A program made the position numbers and the translations under genes. Below are positions 38,361-50,726 of a stretch of DNA of 64,000 bases, piece after piece (positions within the stretch are counted from its first letter, which is position 1; each line of letters starts with the position of its first letter). The stretch covers positions 6,655,100 to 6,719,099 of the forward strand of contig JAQFVV010000022.1 of assembly GCA_028023455.1 (NCBI GenBank), in the 5' to 3' direction. The notes under the pieces were generated by a model. That model ran no database searches and was not told the DNA's origin. It was given only the letters and a program-made list of their open reading frames with translations. The stretch comes from Epiperipatus broadwayi (taxonomy: Eukaryota; Onychophora; Udeonychophora; Euonychophora; Peripatidae).

Positions 38361-41300
38361 GTGGTTTATTTATTCAGCTATATTCCATTGGCATCTTAAG
38401 CACAAATTTTTATTAGTCATATTAGTTCAAAATCATATTCAAAATGATTAACTCAGAAACACATTATTATAAAAAAGTTAGTAAGCCATAAGGTAGATCA
38501 GACTTTAAGTATTAAAGTTGACAAAATTACATACAAAATTCTGTTTATATAAAAAAAAAAAAAAAAAATCAACTTAGGCATAATGTAATCTCATGCACAA
38601 AAAATATAGCAACTATCATTATACACTGTTCACAAATGAGTAAAACCATCACAACTCTAGGAAAAAAAGAAAGAAAAATGAAGACTCGGAAAACAAAAAA
38701 AAATTTATATTTCATTGAAATGGTCAACATATTTTGCTAATTAAATGTAAAAAAAAAATAGATGGAAAACTAGATTTCTTTCTATCTGCAAAAATATATT
38801 CAGGTCTTTTGATGCAGACTGTAAAATTATTCTATTTCATATTATTATTGTTATATATATATAGAGATAGGAAATTTTCTGGTGACTTTAAAAATATGCA
38901 GTAGAGAAATATAGCTTATCAGTGTCTCTTTCGAAAGGATTGCAGGCAGATGATATTTCTAGATAAAATAGTTTTCAGACATGTGCACAAAATTTTCCTT
39001 TAAAAAATCATAGCAATAAATATTTATCTACGAAAATATTCAATTAAACTTATATATAACTCTAAAGAAATTTTAATCTATACTGCAAATGCAATATTAA
39101 TTCATTCATAATACCCATATCTCCTCAAATTCAATATTTTTTTGATATCTTCTTTTATAACAAGAGTCTATAATGCAATGACATTCTATTTATAAATTAT
39201 AAAGTCATGATTAACTTTAACATTATTAAAATCTGCAATATTTAATAATTTGTTATTACAATTTCATACATTGCAACATAAAACACATAGTTCTTCATTA
39301 ATGATAGCCATTTGTAAAGGAATAGAGATATTGAACTCCAGAAGGCAGAGAAATAATAGGGATTTAAGAATTAAAAATGGACGTTGTGATAACTACATTA
39401 ATCAATTCATGAAATACAAACAACATTCACATACTCTATTTTATAAAGTGGTTTTTATTTAAAATCTTATGATGCTATCTTTTCCACTTTTCAGAATTTG
39501 CATTTGAATTATTAACATGTTTATAATATTTCACTTTAATATCTGAAGTATTCCTCCTGTTATGTAATTATTATGACATCAATTATTACGTAATCTTTCC
39601 TATTAAATTAACATGCAATTCTTTTATACTGAAACATCTAATTAACATAAATTTGAATACACCCCCTCATCACTATCAACCATTTTATTTTTATTTTGTA
39701 CAGCTATGATTATGAAGCCATAGAGCTTTGAAAGCGCTAAGCTTTAAATAAATTTAATAACATATAACTTCTTTATTTTAGCATTATAAGCGCATAAGTA
39801 TTGATATTCTTTTTTAAATAATGAAAAATGCTCTAAAGAATACAATTAGATAATCAAACTATAAATTATTTTTGAAAGTGTAGGATAATAAAAATTGTTG
39901 TGTTAATATTGTTTCTTTATATTAGCATATCACTTTATTAATAAGAAATTCAGCCAAGAATGTTGAAATGTTAAAGCCATTTACTGTTTTCTAGCATAAA
40001 TAGTCTTTTCTTTTTGCTCTTTCTTTCATTCTCTTCTTTATTTGTTGTCAGATGATCACAGCTGCATATGAATGGCTATCACTGTTGATGATCAGTTACC
40101 AGTATTTTTTATCATATTTGTTTTCAATTGTAATAAACTTGTTTTAACATAAAATTAAAATATTAATGTAATGATCCAGGGTATCCTAACCATTTAGGCT
40201 TTTAATGCATTTTCAAAAGTACACCATGAATGAGCAGTACTTCATTCTGATTTGGTCCAATATAAGTCATCTAGTTTATTAAAAGGTTGCAAAGTTCTCA
40301 TTTATAAAGTGAAATTGCTGCTAAACTCTTTGTATAGTAAAAAGGGAAGCATCCAACATATCTGACTTTGACTAGATGGTACCCAAGGATATGTTAAACA
40401 GTATTATATTATATTCAGAAGATTAGTCACCATTTAATAAACCTAAACTCAAAGAAGTTGGTAGGAATGGTTCCAGTATTTGGAGTGATGAATAATCGTC
40501 AGTTTTAAACTTATAGCCATATTGTTCAATCCATTTGAAAATATTTGCTTATCAAAATGCATTGGAGTATAAATAATATCACCATTTATTAAATTTATAA
40601 CTAGATTGAGATCTTTTCAGATATAATATAGCATATTCAACAAAATAATATTTTCATTACTTATATAAAAAGCATTAATTAGTTCTAGAAATTTATCAAA
40701 ATGTTTTGGGCAGAAAACAGTGAGACAAATTCAGCACTATTGCTGATTATCAACTTATCATAACAACAAAGTATATAAATATTATTTTGAATGTATAATT
40801 AGAAAATACGTTACAGGCTTCCATGCAAGACCTAGACTGTTTTTCCAGTAAAATTACAACTTTATAAAATTATTAACAAACTTTACACTTCGAGAGGAAG
40901 TCAAGATCTAATGTAATTGTTGGTGACTGTTTCTTAGTTGTTTTATTGAATTTTTTTATGTATGAAAGACTTAACAAATATATGAGATTGATAATAGATA
41001 TCAGCACAGAGTCTTTTTTCAATATAAAAATGGCTGTGGATACTTTATTAACGTTTTTTTTATTGAGATTCATCTTTCTTTTTATGTTTTTATTATTTTA
41101 CTTTGTCTTCTCAATGCACATCACAAACAAATAATCACAGGCATTTCAACAGGAAAAGGAATTTCATTTTACACCTACATTTACTGGGAAAATGATCCAT
41201 TAATAATTAATAAGAAATTTGAACATTTCACCAAAAGTAATGGATTTTTTTTGATATTTAAGATTTGAAAATTTTTCATTCATAACCTGAAAAAAAAAAA

Positions 41301-41400
41301 AACGTAATTCATTCCATTTTTACTCTATTCCACAACCATCTGATTAAAAAAAAAAAAAGAATTTAATAATAAAGTGGAGTTTCCTTAGCACTATTACTGG

Positions 41401-41625
41401 TGAAAATTGCGCCCACCTTTAGACAAAAAATGTCCGCACTAAATTTCTGGAGACTCTATTAAATGTTATCATGAGAAATATTATTAATTGAACATTCAAA
41501 ACTTATTCTATTGGTAAAAACGGTACTCATGTTTAGCCAAAAAAATATCCCTACTAAATTCCTGGATATTCTGTTAATGTTATCATGAGAAATATTACTA
41601 ATAGTACATTCAAGCATACTCCTTT
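41401..41625. repeat. Two-copy tandem repeat of about 113 bp
   Basis: Two adjacent units share CACTAAATTTCTGGAGACTC-like and TGTTATCATGAGAAATATTA blocks, roughly 113 bp apart, with several substitutions between them. Nothing else identifies it. Confidence 0.55.
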
Positions 41626-43285
41626 AATGGCTTTCTCTTCTTTTATATGTTCCTCCAACCAGATATCAAAAGAGAAGTTGCTTCACAGAAAATGTATAAA
41701 AAGCTGATAAGTAAACTTGAGTTATCAATAACTCAAGATATAGTTTCAAAAACTCATCTCAAAATCAAGACCTTCCCCTTTCTGAATTTCGCCAAAGAAT
41801 CTGAAACCAAACCATTATGTCAAAAAATGAATTTTTTATGACATTCCAAACAAATTTGTCTTTCATATGCAACACATTCAAAACAATTCATGATCTGTGC
41901 ACTCATCTACTTCATAAATGAAGTTTAATAGCCACTGACCCATGTAAATGTGGACAAATCATGAATCAGTTAATAATTTTAGGATGATTACAGTGATAAC
42001 TGAAGGACTTAATAAAACCACTAGTGAATCTATCTCCTGATTGGAATCTCTACAAGTTCTTTTATAATATAAAGAAAAAAAATCCATACGCTAAATAAAT
42101 AAATAACACCAAAAAAATCCTCATTTTATTTAATATTTCTTAATCAAACTTTTAAAATATAATCAACGGATTTCAAAAACAGCTGACATGAAGAACAGTT
42201 TGTTATTGACTATAATTTTTTTTAAAATATAACCTTGATATTTCATAAACAGATAACTTTAAAATGTCAGGAATACATTTAAAAAAATCCAAAGCTGCAA
42301 AACTTTGAGAACATTTAATCAATCTTATTTTTAAAATATTTAATTTTAAGTAAAGAAAGAGACAGATTCTTATTGAAGTCAGTTCAGATAAATAATGATT
42401 ATAATAGTATCTGTGGAAGAGTTTCAACAGACTGACAATCTAAAATGGATAGATAACTGATTAAACAAATTAATGTTAATAAAAATACTCCCTTATAAAT
42501 ACAGTGATATTAAAAATTACATCAAATAATTAATACAACTTTTTTTATTTATTTATTCTGAGATTTTAGCCTATCTGATATTCTCTGCAATAAAAATTAT
42601 GTAATTTGCATTTGTAAACTGATATATATATTGAAGCAGTCAATCTGAAAGTCAGATTGAGCTTCACGGTCCTACCCAACATATCACTACCAGACAGGGT
42701 TCAAAACTTACCTTCCACACAGATACACACACTCATATCTTTCAAAATAAATTTTCTTATTATTTTATCATATAGAATCATTTAAAAAAAAGAAAAGATA
42801 TATAAATAATTCATTTAATAAAGGCAATGACTGTATAATACGGTTGTTATTTAAAAGTCGTGTATGTGCTGTGAATTGTATATATGTAGTAGGTGAGGAA
42901 AGATATTGTTAAAACTAACATTTTTCATTTATTAGTATTTATTATATTGATATTTACCAATTTTTTCATATGTTAATGTATATATTTTGTAATGGTAGTA
43001 AAAAGATGATGCAATCTTTTAGAATATTCTCGAACAAATTTAAAGTAATTTAATATAGCAATCCATTACTTGTATTTGGAAAGAAAAATTGGTTGTATTC
43101 TCATCCTTGGTGTTCGCCTAGAGATGGTGTTGATGCTTATCGAAAACATATACATATAACGATTCCAGGGCCCGACCTAAATGATCGATTTGATCTAAAA
43201 AGATCTGATTTCTTAGATTTGTAATAAAATATTCTACTAACTAATACTATTATATGTTAGTTTTTTTTTCATTTTTTTCGTAAAT

Positions 43286-43795
43286 GTTTATTAATCTTAT
43301 CTTGTTTTTGAGTTTGTGTCTTTTTAAAGTTACGGTGTTTTTCTAACTTTTTTTTTTTTGACTTTATGTGTGTCTTTTTAAAGATACGTTTTTTTTTTTT
43401 TTTTTTGCAAGAGTAAATCAATACTTTTATTCAAAAGCAAGACATAATAAGTAAATGTTTATTAATCTTATCTTGTTTTTGAATTTGTGTGTGTGTGTGT
43501 CTTTAAAGTTACGGGGCTTTTTCTAATATTTTTTGGGGGACTTTACGTGTGTCTTTTTAAAGTTACGGTACTTTTTTTTTGCAAGAATAAATCAATCATT
43601 TGATTCAAAAGCAAGACGTAATAAGTCAATGTTTATTCATCTTAGATTGTTTTTGAGTTTGTGTGTGTGTCTTTAAAGTTACGGGGCTTTTTCTCATTTT
43701 TTTGGGGGGCTTTATGTGTGTCTTTTTTTAAAGTTACGGTATTTTTGATCAAGAGTAAAAATCAATTATTTTTATTAAAAAAGCAATACATAATT
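43286..43795. repeat. Tandem array of three 172-bp units
   Basis: Units begin GTTTATTAATCTTATCTTG (or a close variant) at 43286, 43457 and 43630, and share TTTAAAGTTACGG twice per unit plus a CAAGANTAAATCAAT block. Lies inside the terminal-inverted-repeat element. Confidence 0.75.
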
Positions 43796-43859
43796 CTAAA
43801 TCTATCAAAAGTAACATCATTTATATACTACAATTTAGAATTGATACCCAACTACTATT

Positions 43860-44395
43860 AGTAAGGACCGTCATTGAAAGATTCAATTGAAAAATAATAC
43901 CCGACTAATTTCCGTTTTCTTTTTTTGGGGACAGTAATGAATCAAAAAGTGAGTTGTTTTTGTTAACTCTGTCTATATAAAAAGGATACCGTTATTAAAA
44001 TACTAAATTTAAAAATGATAGCCGACTAATTTGCATTTCTTTTGACAGTAATTAATCAGAAAGTGGGTTTCTTTTTTTTTTTTTGGTAAATCTTGTGTAT
44101 ATATATATAAAAAAATACCATAATTCAAATACTCCATTGAAAAAAACCAAACTCCATTGAATTTGCTTTCTTTTTTTTTTTTTTTAAGACAGTAATTAAG
44201 CAAGAACTGGGTTGTTTTTGTTAGTGTGTAGATATAAAAACTAAACTTATTTTGAAATAATAAATATAACAAAAAAAAAAAAAAAAATAATAATAATAAT
44301 ATCCGACTAATTTTCTTTTTTTGGACAAGTAATTCCTAATAATTAAACACTGGGTTGTTTTTGTTTGTGCGTATATATATATATAGCAAAAGTAA
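43860..44395. repeat. Tandem array of about four 125-140-bp units
   Basis: Repeated blocks are CCGACTAATTT, GACAGTAATNAATCA and GGGTTGTTTTTGTTNGTG, separated by poly-T or poly-A tracts of varying length. Immediately follows the 172-bp array within the same element. Confidence 0.65.
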
Positions 44396-46494
44396 CTTGT
44401 CACGGACGAATTCTCGCGAAAACGGTACTTTCGCGTGATCCTTAAATTTTTTTCCCGTTTCGCACCCTTAAAAGCAATTTTTGAGGGTTACCCATTCGTA
44501 ATGGAATCTTCAGGACATTATTACTAAACTTACAACAGTAAAGTAAGTTACAACACATTAAAAAAAAAAGATGTCTTATCAAATTTTAAAAAACTACGAC
44601 TGCTTCAAATACACACACTCTCACATGAAACTACAGAGAAAATAGATATTCTACTATTATGAGAAAATGATGAACAAAATCAACTACTACAGCAGCCAAT
44701 CAAGGCATTTCTTTCTCTTTGCTTTTAGCATAGAAAAAAAAAAAGCCATAACTGGCAGCTGTCGGGAACTCTTTCTGTGTTTTATCGTAGAAAGAAGTCT
44801 CATTTGTATTGGCTTCTGTCGCCGTCACCTCCTCCGTCCAACATAACATGAGGAATTTTCTGCATTTATAACATAGAAAATTTCCTCTTTTGTTGGGTGA
44901 AGGCCGGTGAAATGGTATATTTCTAGGAATTTACCTAGAAATAGCAACATCTTGAGGCGAACACCAAGGATGAGAAAACAACTGAAAAATTATATAAAAA
45001 CAATGTGTAAACCATTAATGGAAATTTTATCTATTTGGAATCTGTTTCTAAAAGCTGGAAATAGACTTTAAATAATTGATCTCGGCCTGATTGCATTTTT
45101 TTTAACTAATAAAAACAAAAGCGTGTATCCTGTTCATAATCATAGGATAGTAGCTGTATTTTATAATGCCTCAAGTAATATTGCTTAAAAGTATTCCTGA
45201 AACATCACGCAGGAGTATAAAAATGACTAGAATTTAATACAGAAAAGTCAGTGTTATATTTTGAACCAGTGGCTAGTCAAAATTGCAATATGATATTCGC
45301 TAGGTAGAGGAAAGAAATGCACCCTTCCCAGTCATTCCAGAACCATCTCCTGCAAGGATGCCATCCTATGTTTATAAACCAATGAACTATTGTAACTATG
45401 CTTAAAAAATGAATCATGGAGCAATGCTACCTGATCTGCAGGTAAAAAAATGAAATACATTTAGGCCCCAAGAAGAGCCACACTGGAGTGTTGTGGACCC
45501 ATCAATCAACTGTGAACTCAGCAAGAGCAGAAGGTAATAATGCAATGCCACTATCAAAGACTTTATAAGGTCTCTGTAGTAATCTAAAAACTTCTTTTTA
45601 AAATGTAGCTATGGTAACGATCTATAATTTGTAATTTAATCTAAAACTGGTGCTTAGGCCATTAATTAAAACTTATCATATTATATTAGATTATTAACTT
45701 TATTTCCGACTCTCTATAAACTCATAAAATAATTTCTGTAGTACGCCTCATAACCTAATCTGACTTTCTACTTTGGTGTGGCAATTATTTTATCATTTAA
45801 TATTGTATGTATATCTCGTATATTGTCTTAAGCTAAAATTAGTATGCCAATAAAAAAAAAACAAAAACAAACCTTGCAAGTACACTTACTTTAGTCCAGC
45901 TATCTGTCATTGTAGGGGAGCACTGACCAATTAATTGTCATATTTTTAATCGCAGGCACTTGTTAGTTTGGGAAGATGTTTGAGTATATATTCTAATTAT
46001 ATGTCAGCGACAGGGTGGGGAAAAATCCATTCTTTTATTTAAATATTATTATAAATGTAATTTACATTATTATTACTATAAATTCTTAGCGCTATTTAAA
46101 ATTTCCAAAATGGAGCTTCATTAATTATTTAATTACAGTTTATTACCCTTGTTTGATTTCGATAACCACCGCCCGTTGATTGTATGTAAAATTTAATATG
46201 TCATTCTAAATCTGTTAAAGCACACCTCTGATCATAGTATTATAGTTTTGTTTAAAATGTGTGGGAGTTATCTGTATGTAATAAATGAGAAGGGGTCTTA
46301 GCTACTTTAATCTAGATTTTATGTTATTTAAATTAAAACTTTTTTTCAGGTTCAGTAACTAGGCCATACTATTACATGTGATATTTTTGGATATTATAAG
46401 TTGTAATTCAAATAATGTCGGCAATGACTATTAGTATAAGCATTGCCAGCATAGGCTTTATCATCCTTTTTTTTTATTAAACCTCGCTTTATCA

Positions 46495-46690
46495 TGTGGA
46501 TGTGTCAAAAATCCGAGCCCACCATCTCTTCGCATGTAGTTCCAAGAACAAGGGTACAAGCTGACCCTGGAACTGTTGGCCTGCGTAATGGTAGCTCTGC
46601 ATGGAATGAACCCGGAACATCCGGTCCATAGCATCTCCATCCAGGTTCCTCTTCAAAGAAGCCAATTCCGCTAAAGACATGGAAATAAAA
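46495..46690 (-). other. GC-richer island, unidentified, possible retrocopy
   Basis: About 180 bp at roughly balanced base composition in an otherwise AT-rich intron. On the minus strand two frames are open across most of it: one reads MSLAELASLKRNLDGDAMDR and on to ELHAKRWWARIF, the other FFEEEPGWRCYGPDVPG. It ends AATAAAAAAAAA (minus strand), resembling a polyadenylation signal plus tail, so a truncated retrocopy of an mRNA is one explanation. A splice acceptor (TCTTTAG) precedes it, but no frame fits the phase 0-0 gap between the flanking cic exons. I recognise neither protein. Confidence 0.45.
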
Positions 46691-47813
46691 TCGGTTTATT
46701 ATTAGTATGTTTTTTATATGATGAAGCACTTCGTCAGATTCATAAAGATGGATCAAAATTATGGGTTGCTATTATGCTGGTACCATTATTATTATTTTCT
46801 ATTTAGTATAAAACCTATGAATATCTATAAGATGTAAGGTTACGATCATAACTGAACTCATTTCCTCTTTCTAATTGATTTCTTTTTCTTTCTTGCATCG
46901 CTCGTTGACCTTATCTTACCTACATTTTAAATAAATACTTCCCACCTGCATTATTATTTTTATATATGTTAAACATTATGAATTATTTGGCTCTCGGTAA
47001 AATGTAATGAAATCAAAATAAAAATTCACTTAACAGTTAACAAAATGATATGTAATCAACTTCTAAAAACGATCAAGTGTTGCCACTAATAAATATTAAA
47101 GGCAGGTCATACGATGTTGTGTGTGTCTTTATATAACAGCGCTAATACTATTGTCTACCTCCCTTATAGGTACATCATTATTGGCATACAATTAACCGCA
47201 CTAAAACTAATATATTTGAATATATATATATATATCCATGCCGGAATGTAAAATAAAAATACATCCAATAAAAATACAGTATAATATGAGGATCATAATA
47301 ACCAACAGGGAATCAGTATGTAAAAACATGAATTGTAATTATTGTATGATTATTGTTATTAAATTATATTTTGAACTCAATCAATTGTTTCGAATCATTG
47401 CCTTGTATTGATATTCCAATACTTAATTTATAGATTTTTTAAATTTTATTTTATAAAACAAATATGGCTAGTTTGTAAGATCTCACAATTATATATTGCA
47501 TGATTGGATCTCTTCATATGTGTAGGTTATGCAAGCACGACTGTATCAATGGTTTTGCCATGGTGTCAAAGTTCAATTACAGTCTTCTTGTTTCTCCACT
47601 GTGCTTTCAGCCAAGAAGGATAAAATGGATCAGTTATCATCAGAATTACTGTTCATAAGTTGATAGGTCTGGAAGATGAGCAAACAGGGCAGGATTCATG
47701 AGTGCTCCAGACATGTATTTCGAGCATGATTGTGTTATATGAACCTACAAATTTGACTGGTACAATATATACATATGCACATTAAAGGCCTAAAGCTAAA
47801 CTAATCAATAAAG

Positions 47814-48032
47814 TAATCAAAATTACCCTAAATTTACAACTCAACTAGACTAGCTTAAAAAAAAAAAAAAATGTAAACTCTAAAATACAACCAATGGTTT
47901 CACTGCTACAAGCAGACTTCCAAAGAACTACATTTTACATTTGAGAAGTCTGCTTGTAACAGTAAAACCATTGGTTGTGTTTTAGAGTTTATATTTTTTT
48001 GTCTAAGTTGTGAATTTGGGGTAATTTTGATT
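47814..48032. repeat. Foldback element, about 219 bp
   Basis: TAATCAAAATTACCC at the left end recurs inverted at the right end (GGTAATTTTGATTA). The inner arms, carrying AAAATACAACCAATGGTTT and AAGCAGACTTC, also recur inverted around a centre near 47930. A poly-A tract on the left is matched by a T tract on the right. A MITE-like hairpin element with no coding capacity. Confidence 0.7.
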
Positions 48033-48224
48033 ATATATATATTTTTTTAAAGTAAGTAATAATTATATATCTACTAAGATATTTGTTGGAAAATAACTTA
48101 CTAACTTTAAAGAATTTAATAATTATGATAATAAATACCATAATGGTTAGGCATTTAGCTATAAATATTGAAAAAAAATCTAAAAATATACTTGATCTTT
48201 ATTAAATTTGAAGTTTGTATCCAG

Positions 48225-48325
48225 ATTTAATCCGTTGGTGGCCAAGTGGTCAGCACAGCCGCCTTACAAGCAGTTGTCGCGGGTTCGCTTCCCGGCCGAT
48301 GCTTTGGCACGTGAAAAAAAAAAAA
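48225..48325 (+). mobile_element. tRNA-derived SINE or tRNA pseudogene
   Basis: A tRNA-like body with an A-box-like TGGCCAAGTGG (about 48238), an anticodon-loop-like CTTACAA, a B-box-like GGTTCGCTTCC (48282) and a T-stem CGGG/CCCG, followed by GATGCTTTGGCACGTG and an A tract. The second copy at 60 kb has target duplications, so this is a short SINE family, not a working tRNA gene. No target duplication is visible here. Confidence 0.65.
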
Positions 48326-48671
48326 CTAATAATTTTTGATCCAATAAAAAACGATTATAATCGTTATAAATAAGTAGTTCTTAAAAATATGGCACTAATA
48401 AAATAAAGTTGAGTTATTTTTAGCCATGAGTAATAAAATAACATATGCAATTAATTTTTTTTTTTTAATTTTCTTTCAAGTAATATTTTTAAAATTATAT
48501 CTTTTTTATTAAAGAAATATCAAAGCAACAGAATATAAAGTAAATTTTTAAGCATAAGAAAAATTAATCCCCACACCAGTTCAACTTTCTGGTAAAGCAC
48601 TATAATATTAACCTGCATGGAAAGATTAAAAATTGACAATATTATCATCATTTTAACTATTATAATTCTAT

Positions 48672-48890
48672 TGCAGGATGAAAGAGTCATATATGGTGGT
48701 GGTAATCTCTTTCATTCTTTTGGGTCCAATTTTAAACTTTAGTTACCCATCTATTACCATCTTTTCAAATGATAGGTCTGACTCAGCTATATTTTAGCCT
48801 CTTAAATCTTTCAAAGATGTCAACAATGATCCTCTATTAAGTGCCCCAGTCTCAATTCCATAAATAAATACTGGTAAAACATGGAATTAT
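48672..48890 (-). mobile_element. Decayed RTE-like LINE 3' fragment
   Basis: The plus-strand text from CTATTGCAGGATGAAAGAG through CCATCTATTACCATCTTTTC aligns, with many changes, to the LINE 3' end at 63340-63600, in the same (minus) orientation. The frame is broken throughout. Confidence 0.55.
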
Positions 48891-50201
48891 TTTTTTAAAA
48901 ATTTCTTTTCAAGCATATTGATAATAATCATTAAAATATTTAGGTGAAAGGGATATCATAATTGTTTTAATGCAGAAAGTGAGGCATCTTTAAATTAAAT
49001 TCATAATTTGATATTGATAGGTACTAAACAATAGTAATAAAAATTGAGAGCCATATCTTATAACAGAACCTTGAATGAGTGCATCTTAAAAGCTTTGTGT
49101 TAGCACATTATTTAACAGAGTATAAGTTTGTTGTATAAAAATCAAATTGAGAATTGTGAACTATGATGGTGCAAAGCTTGTCACAGTTGATTAAAGGAAG
49201 TTTCTTTGAAACTTACCCTGACATTCTTACATTGTCAACACTTCACAATTTGTTTATTATATAACACCTTATATCTTAAATAAATAATGAGCAAATAGGA
49301 AGTGCTTAAAATGCAATTATTCATAGAAATATATTCGTAATGGGTCCTAGTACTTGAAGAGTGATTATTTGTTTCCAAGCTGTCTATAGCACGGTTCTTA
49401 ATTAACATGTATTATGTAGAAACAGAAATTAGCTATTTACCATAAAAATTTTAAGACTTTAGTGTATGTAGATCACAAGTTATACATGAAATATGATAGT
49501 GTGTTTCTTATTTTAATCGACAATGAGATAATATGCTAACTTTGAATTTTGTTTTAAAATAGGTAAAACTGGTACTGAAATGTTTGAATAAATTTAAACT
49601 ATGTATTGCAGTGAAGTCATGAATTGCAAAAACATTTTTAAGTGGTTTGTAAAATTTCGTGATGGCAGGACAACAGCAGTGAAAATAATCTATGAAGATA
49701 CCAACACACTTCATGATGTAGCTTATGATTCAGATATACTAGCGTCTTAAAAAAATTATGGTGAATAGCTCAACTATGTCGCTATGGAACACAAGCATTG
49801 ATTCAAAGATGATTCTACAGGAAATTTGAAAAACCAGTTTACAGGAACGCACTGTGTATAAGTTTCCATTTCATCACATTAATAAAGACACACTCAATGT
49901 TTATCAATATAAAATTAAGATAATATAAAGATGCTAAACTTCCTGCACTCACAACTCCCCTCCCCCTTACACATACATAAATACTTTAACAATTATTATT
50001 AATCATTTAATATATATATATATAAACATTTTAATCATGAAAGGACTCATTATGGTTTACAAAGAAGATTTTAAAAATAAAACTATAAAATATATTGTAG
50101 CATAATTTTTCACCATTTCTATGTCATATATTGTAAACTTTAGTAAATAATAATAGGTGCTTGATGGTAATGCTTATTAAATCACTATCCTGTGCTGTCC
50201 T

Positions 50202-50260
50202 GACCAATATTCCCAGACCAGTTTCAAACTTATGGCTTTCATCAGTGAGGAACTGGAGTC
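50202..50260 (-). ncRNA. Hammerhead ribozyme motif, copy I (core intact)
   Basis: Minus strand: UUCCUCA, CUGAUGA, stem II AAG/UUU, GAAAC, UG, GUC, UGGGAA. The core is complete. Inner stem I has one mismatch and the outer helix is weaker than in E and H. Predicted cleavage between plus 50216 and 50215. The backbone around it resembles the 3.4-kb element (a CACAGGATA block follows) and not the 444-bp family. Sense with cic. Confidence 0.68.
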
Positions 50261-50527
50261 ATGTGATATTTCATTAGAATAAATTGTTTTTAAGACTGAC
50301 GATGATCAAATAATATCACTTGATCATAGGACTCTATTATATAGTCATTTAATCTGACTTAGGATAAAGAATCTTAAAATACCAAATTGTAAATAGATCT
50401 ATGAAATTTCTGAAGCACATCGATATCTTAAATTTTCTATAAATTTTAATATAAAAAATATATTTCTGCCCATATTTAAATAGCTAAATTAGCACACAAA
50501 AAAAGATGCTATTATAAATATATCATT

Positions 50528-50625
50528 AACATCATTTTCAACCAATATCAATCCATTGCAGAATAAAGATCTCTCCAAGTTCAATACATCTTCTCCAAAG
50601 CTCTAGCCTCTCTTCTCCACATCAT
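50528..50625 (-). mobile_element. RTE-like LINE 3' terminal scrap
   Basis: CAATATCAATCCATTGCAGA and CATCTTCTCCAAAGCTCTAG match the 3' end of the LINE at 63335-63420 in the same orientation. About 100 bp remain. Confidence 0.55.
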
Positions 50626-50726
50626 ATATAAATCAATTTTTATATTTATTATATGTAATATAGGGGATTTGAACACAGACTTTCAAGCTCCCTTTAGCTA
50701 TCCATTCTTTCAAAAATATTTATTAT

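Larger units (their letters stand above)
43083..44991. mobile_element. 1.9-kb terminal-inverted-repeat element, non-autonomous
   Basis: TTCTCATCCTTGGTGTTCGC at 43098 recurs inverted at 44957-44976, within imperfect terminal inverted repeats of about 36 bp (43092-43127 and 44947-44982). GAAAAATT lies directly outside both ends (43083-43090 and 44984-44991), an 8-bp duplication as made by hAT-type transposases. The interior has no transposase. It holds three tandem units of about 172 bp (from 43286, 43457 and 43630), then about four units of 125-140 bp sharing CCGACTAATTT and GACAGTAAT (43860-44395), then a CpG-containing end segment. Confidence 0.68.

Noticed and set aside
46492-46680. GC-richer island as an internal cic exon
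   Set aside because: The gap between the cic exons at 52292 and 37656 needs a phase 0-0 exon; from the acceptor that frame meets a stop after five codons.
48232-48316. Functional tRNA gene
   Set aside because: The body is tRNA-like, but the acceptor stem relies on several G-U pairs, an A tract follows, and the sister copy at 60 kb carries a target duplication and an internal extra segment, so it is a SINE.
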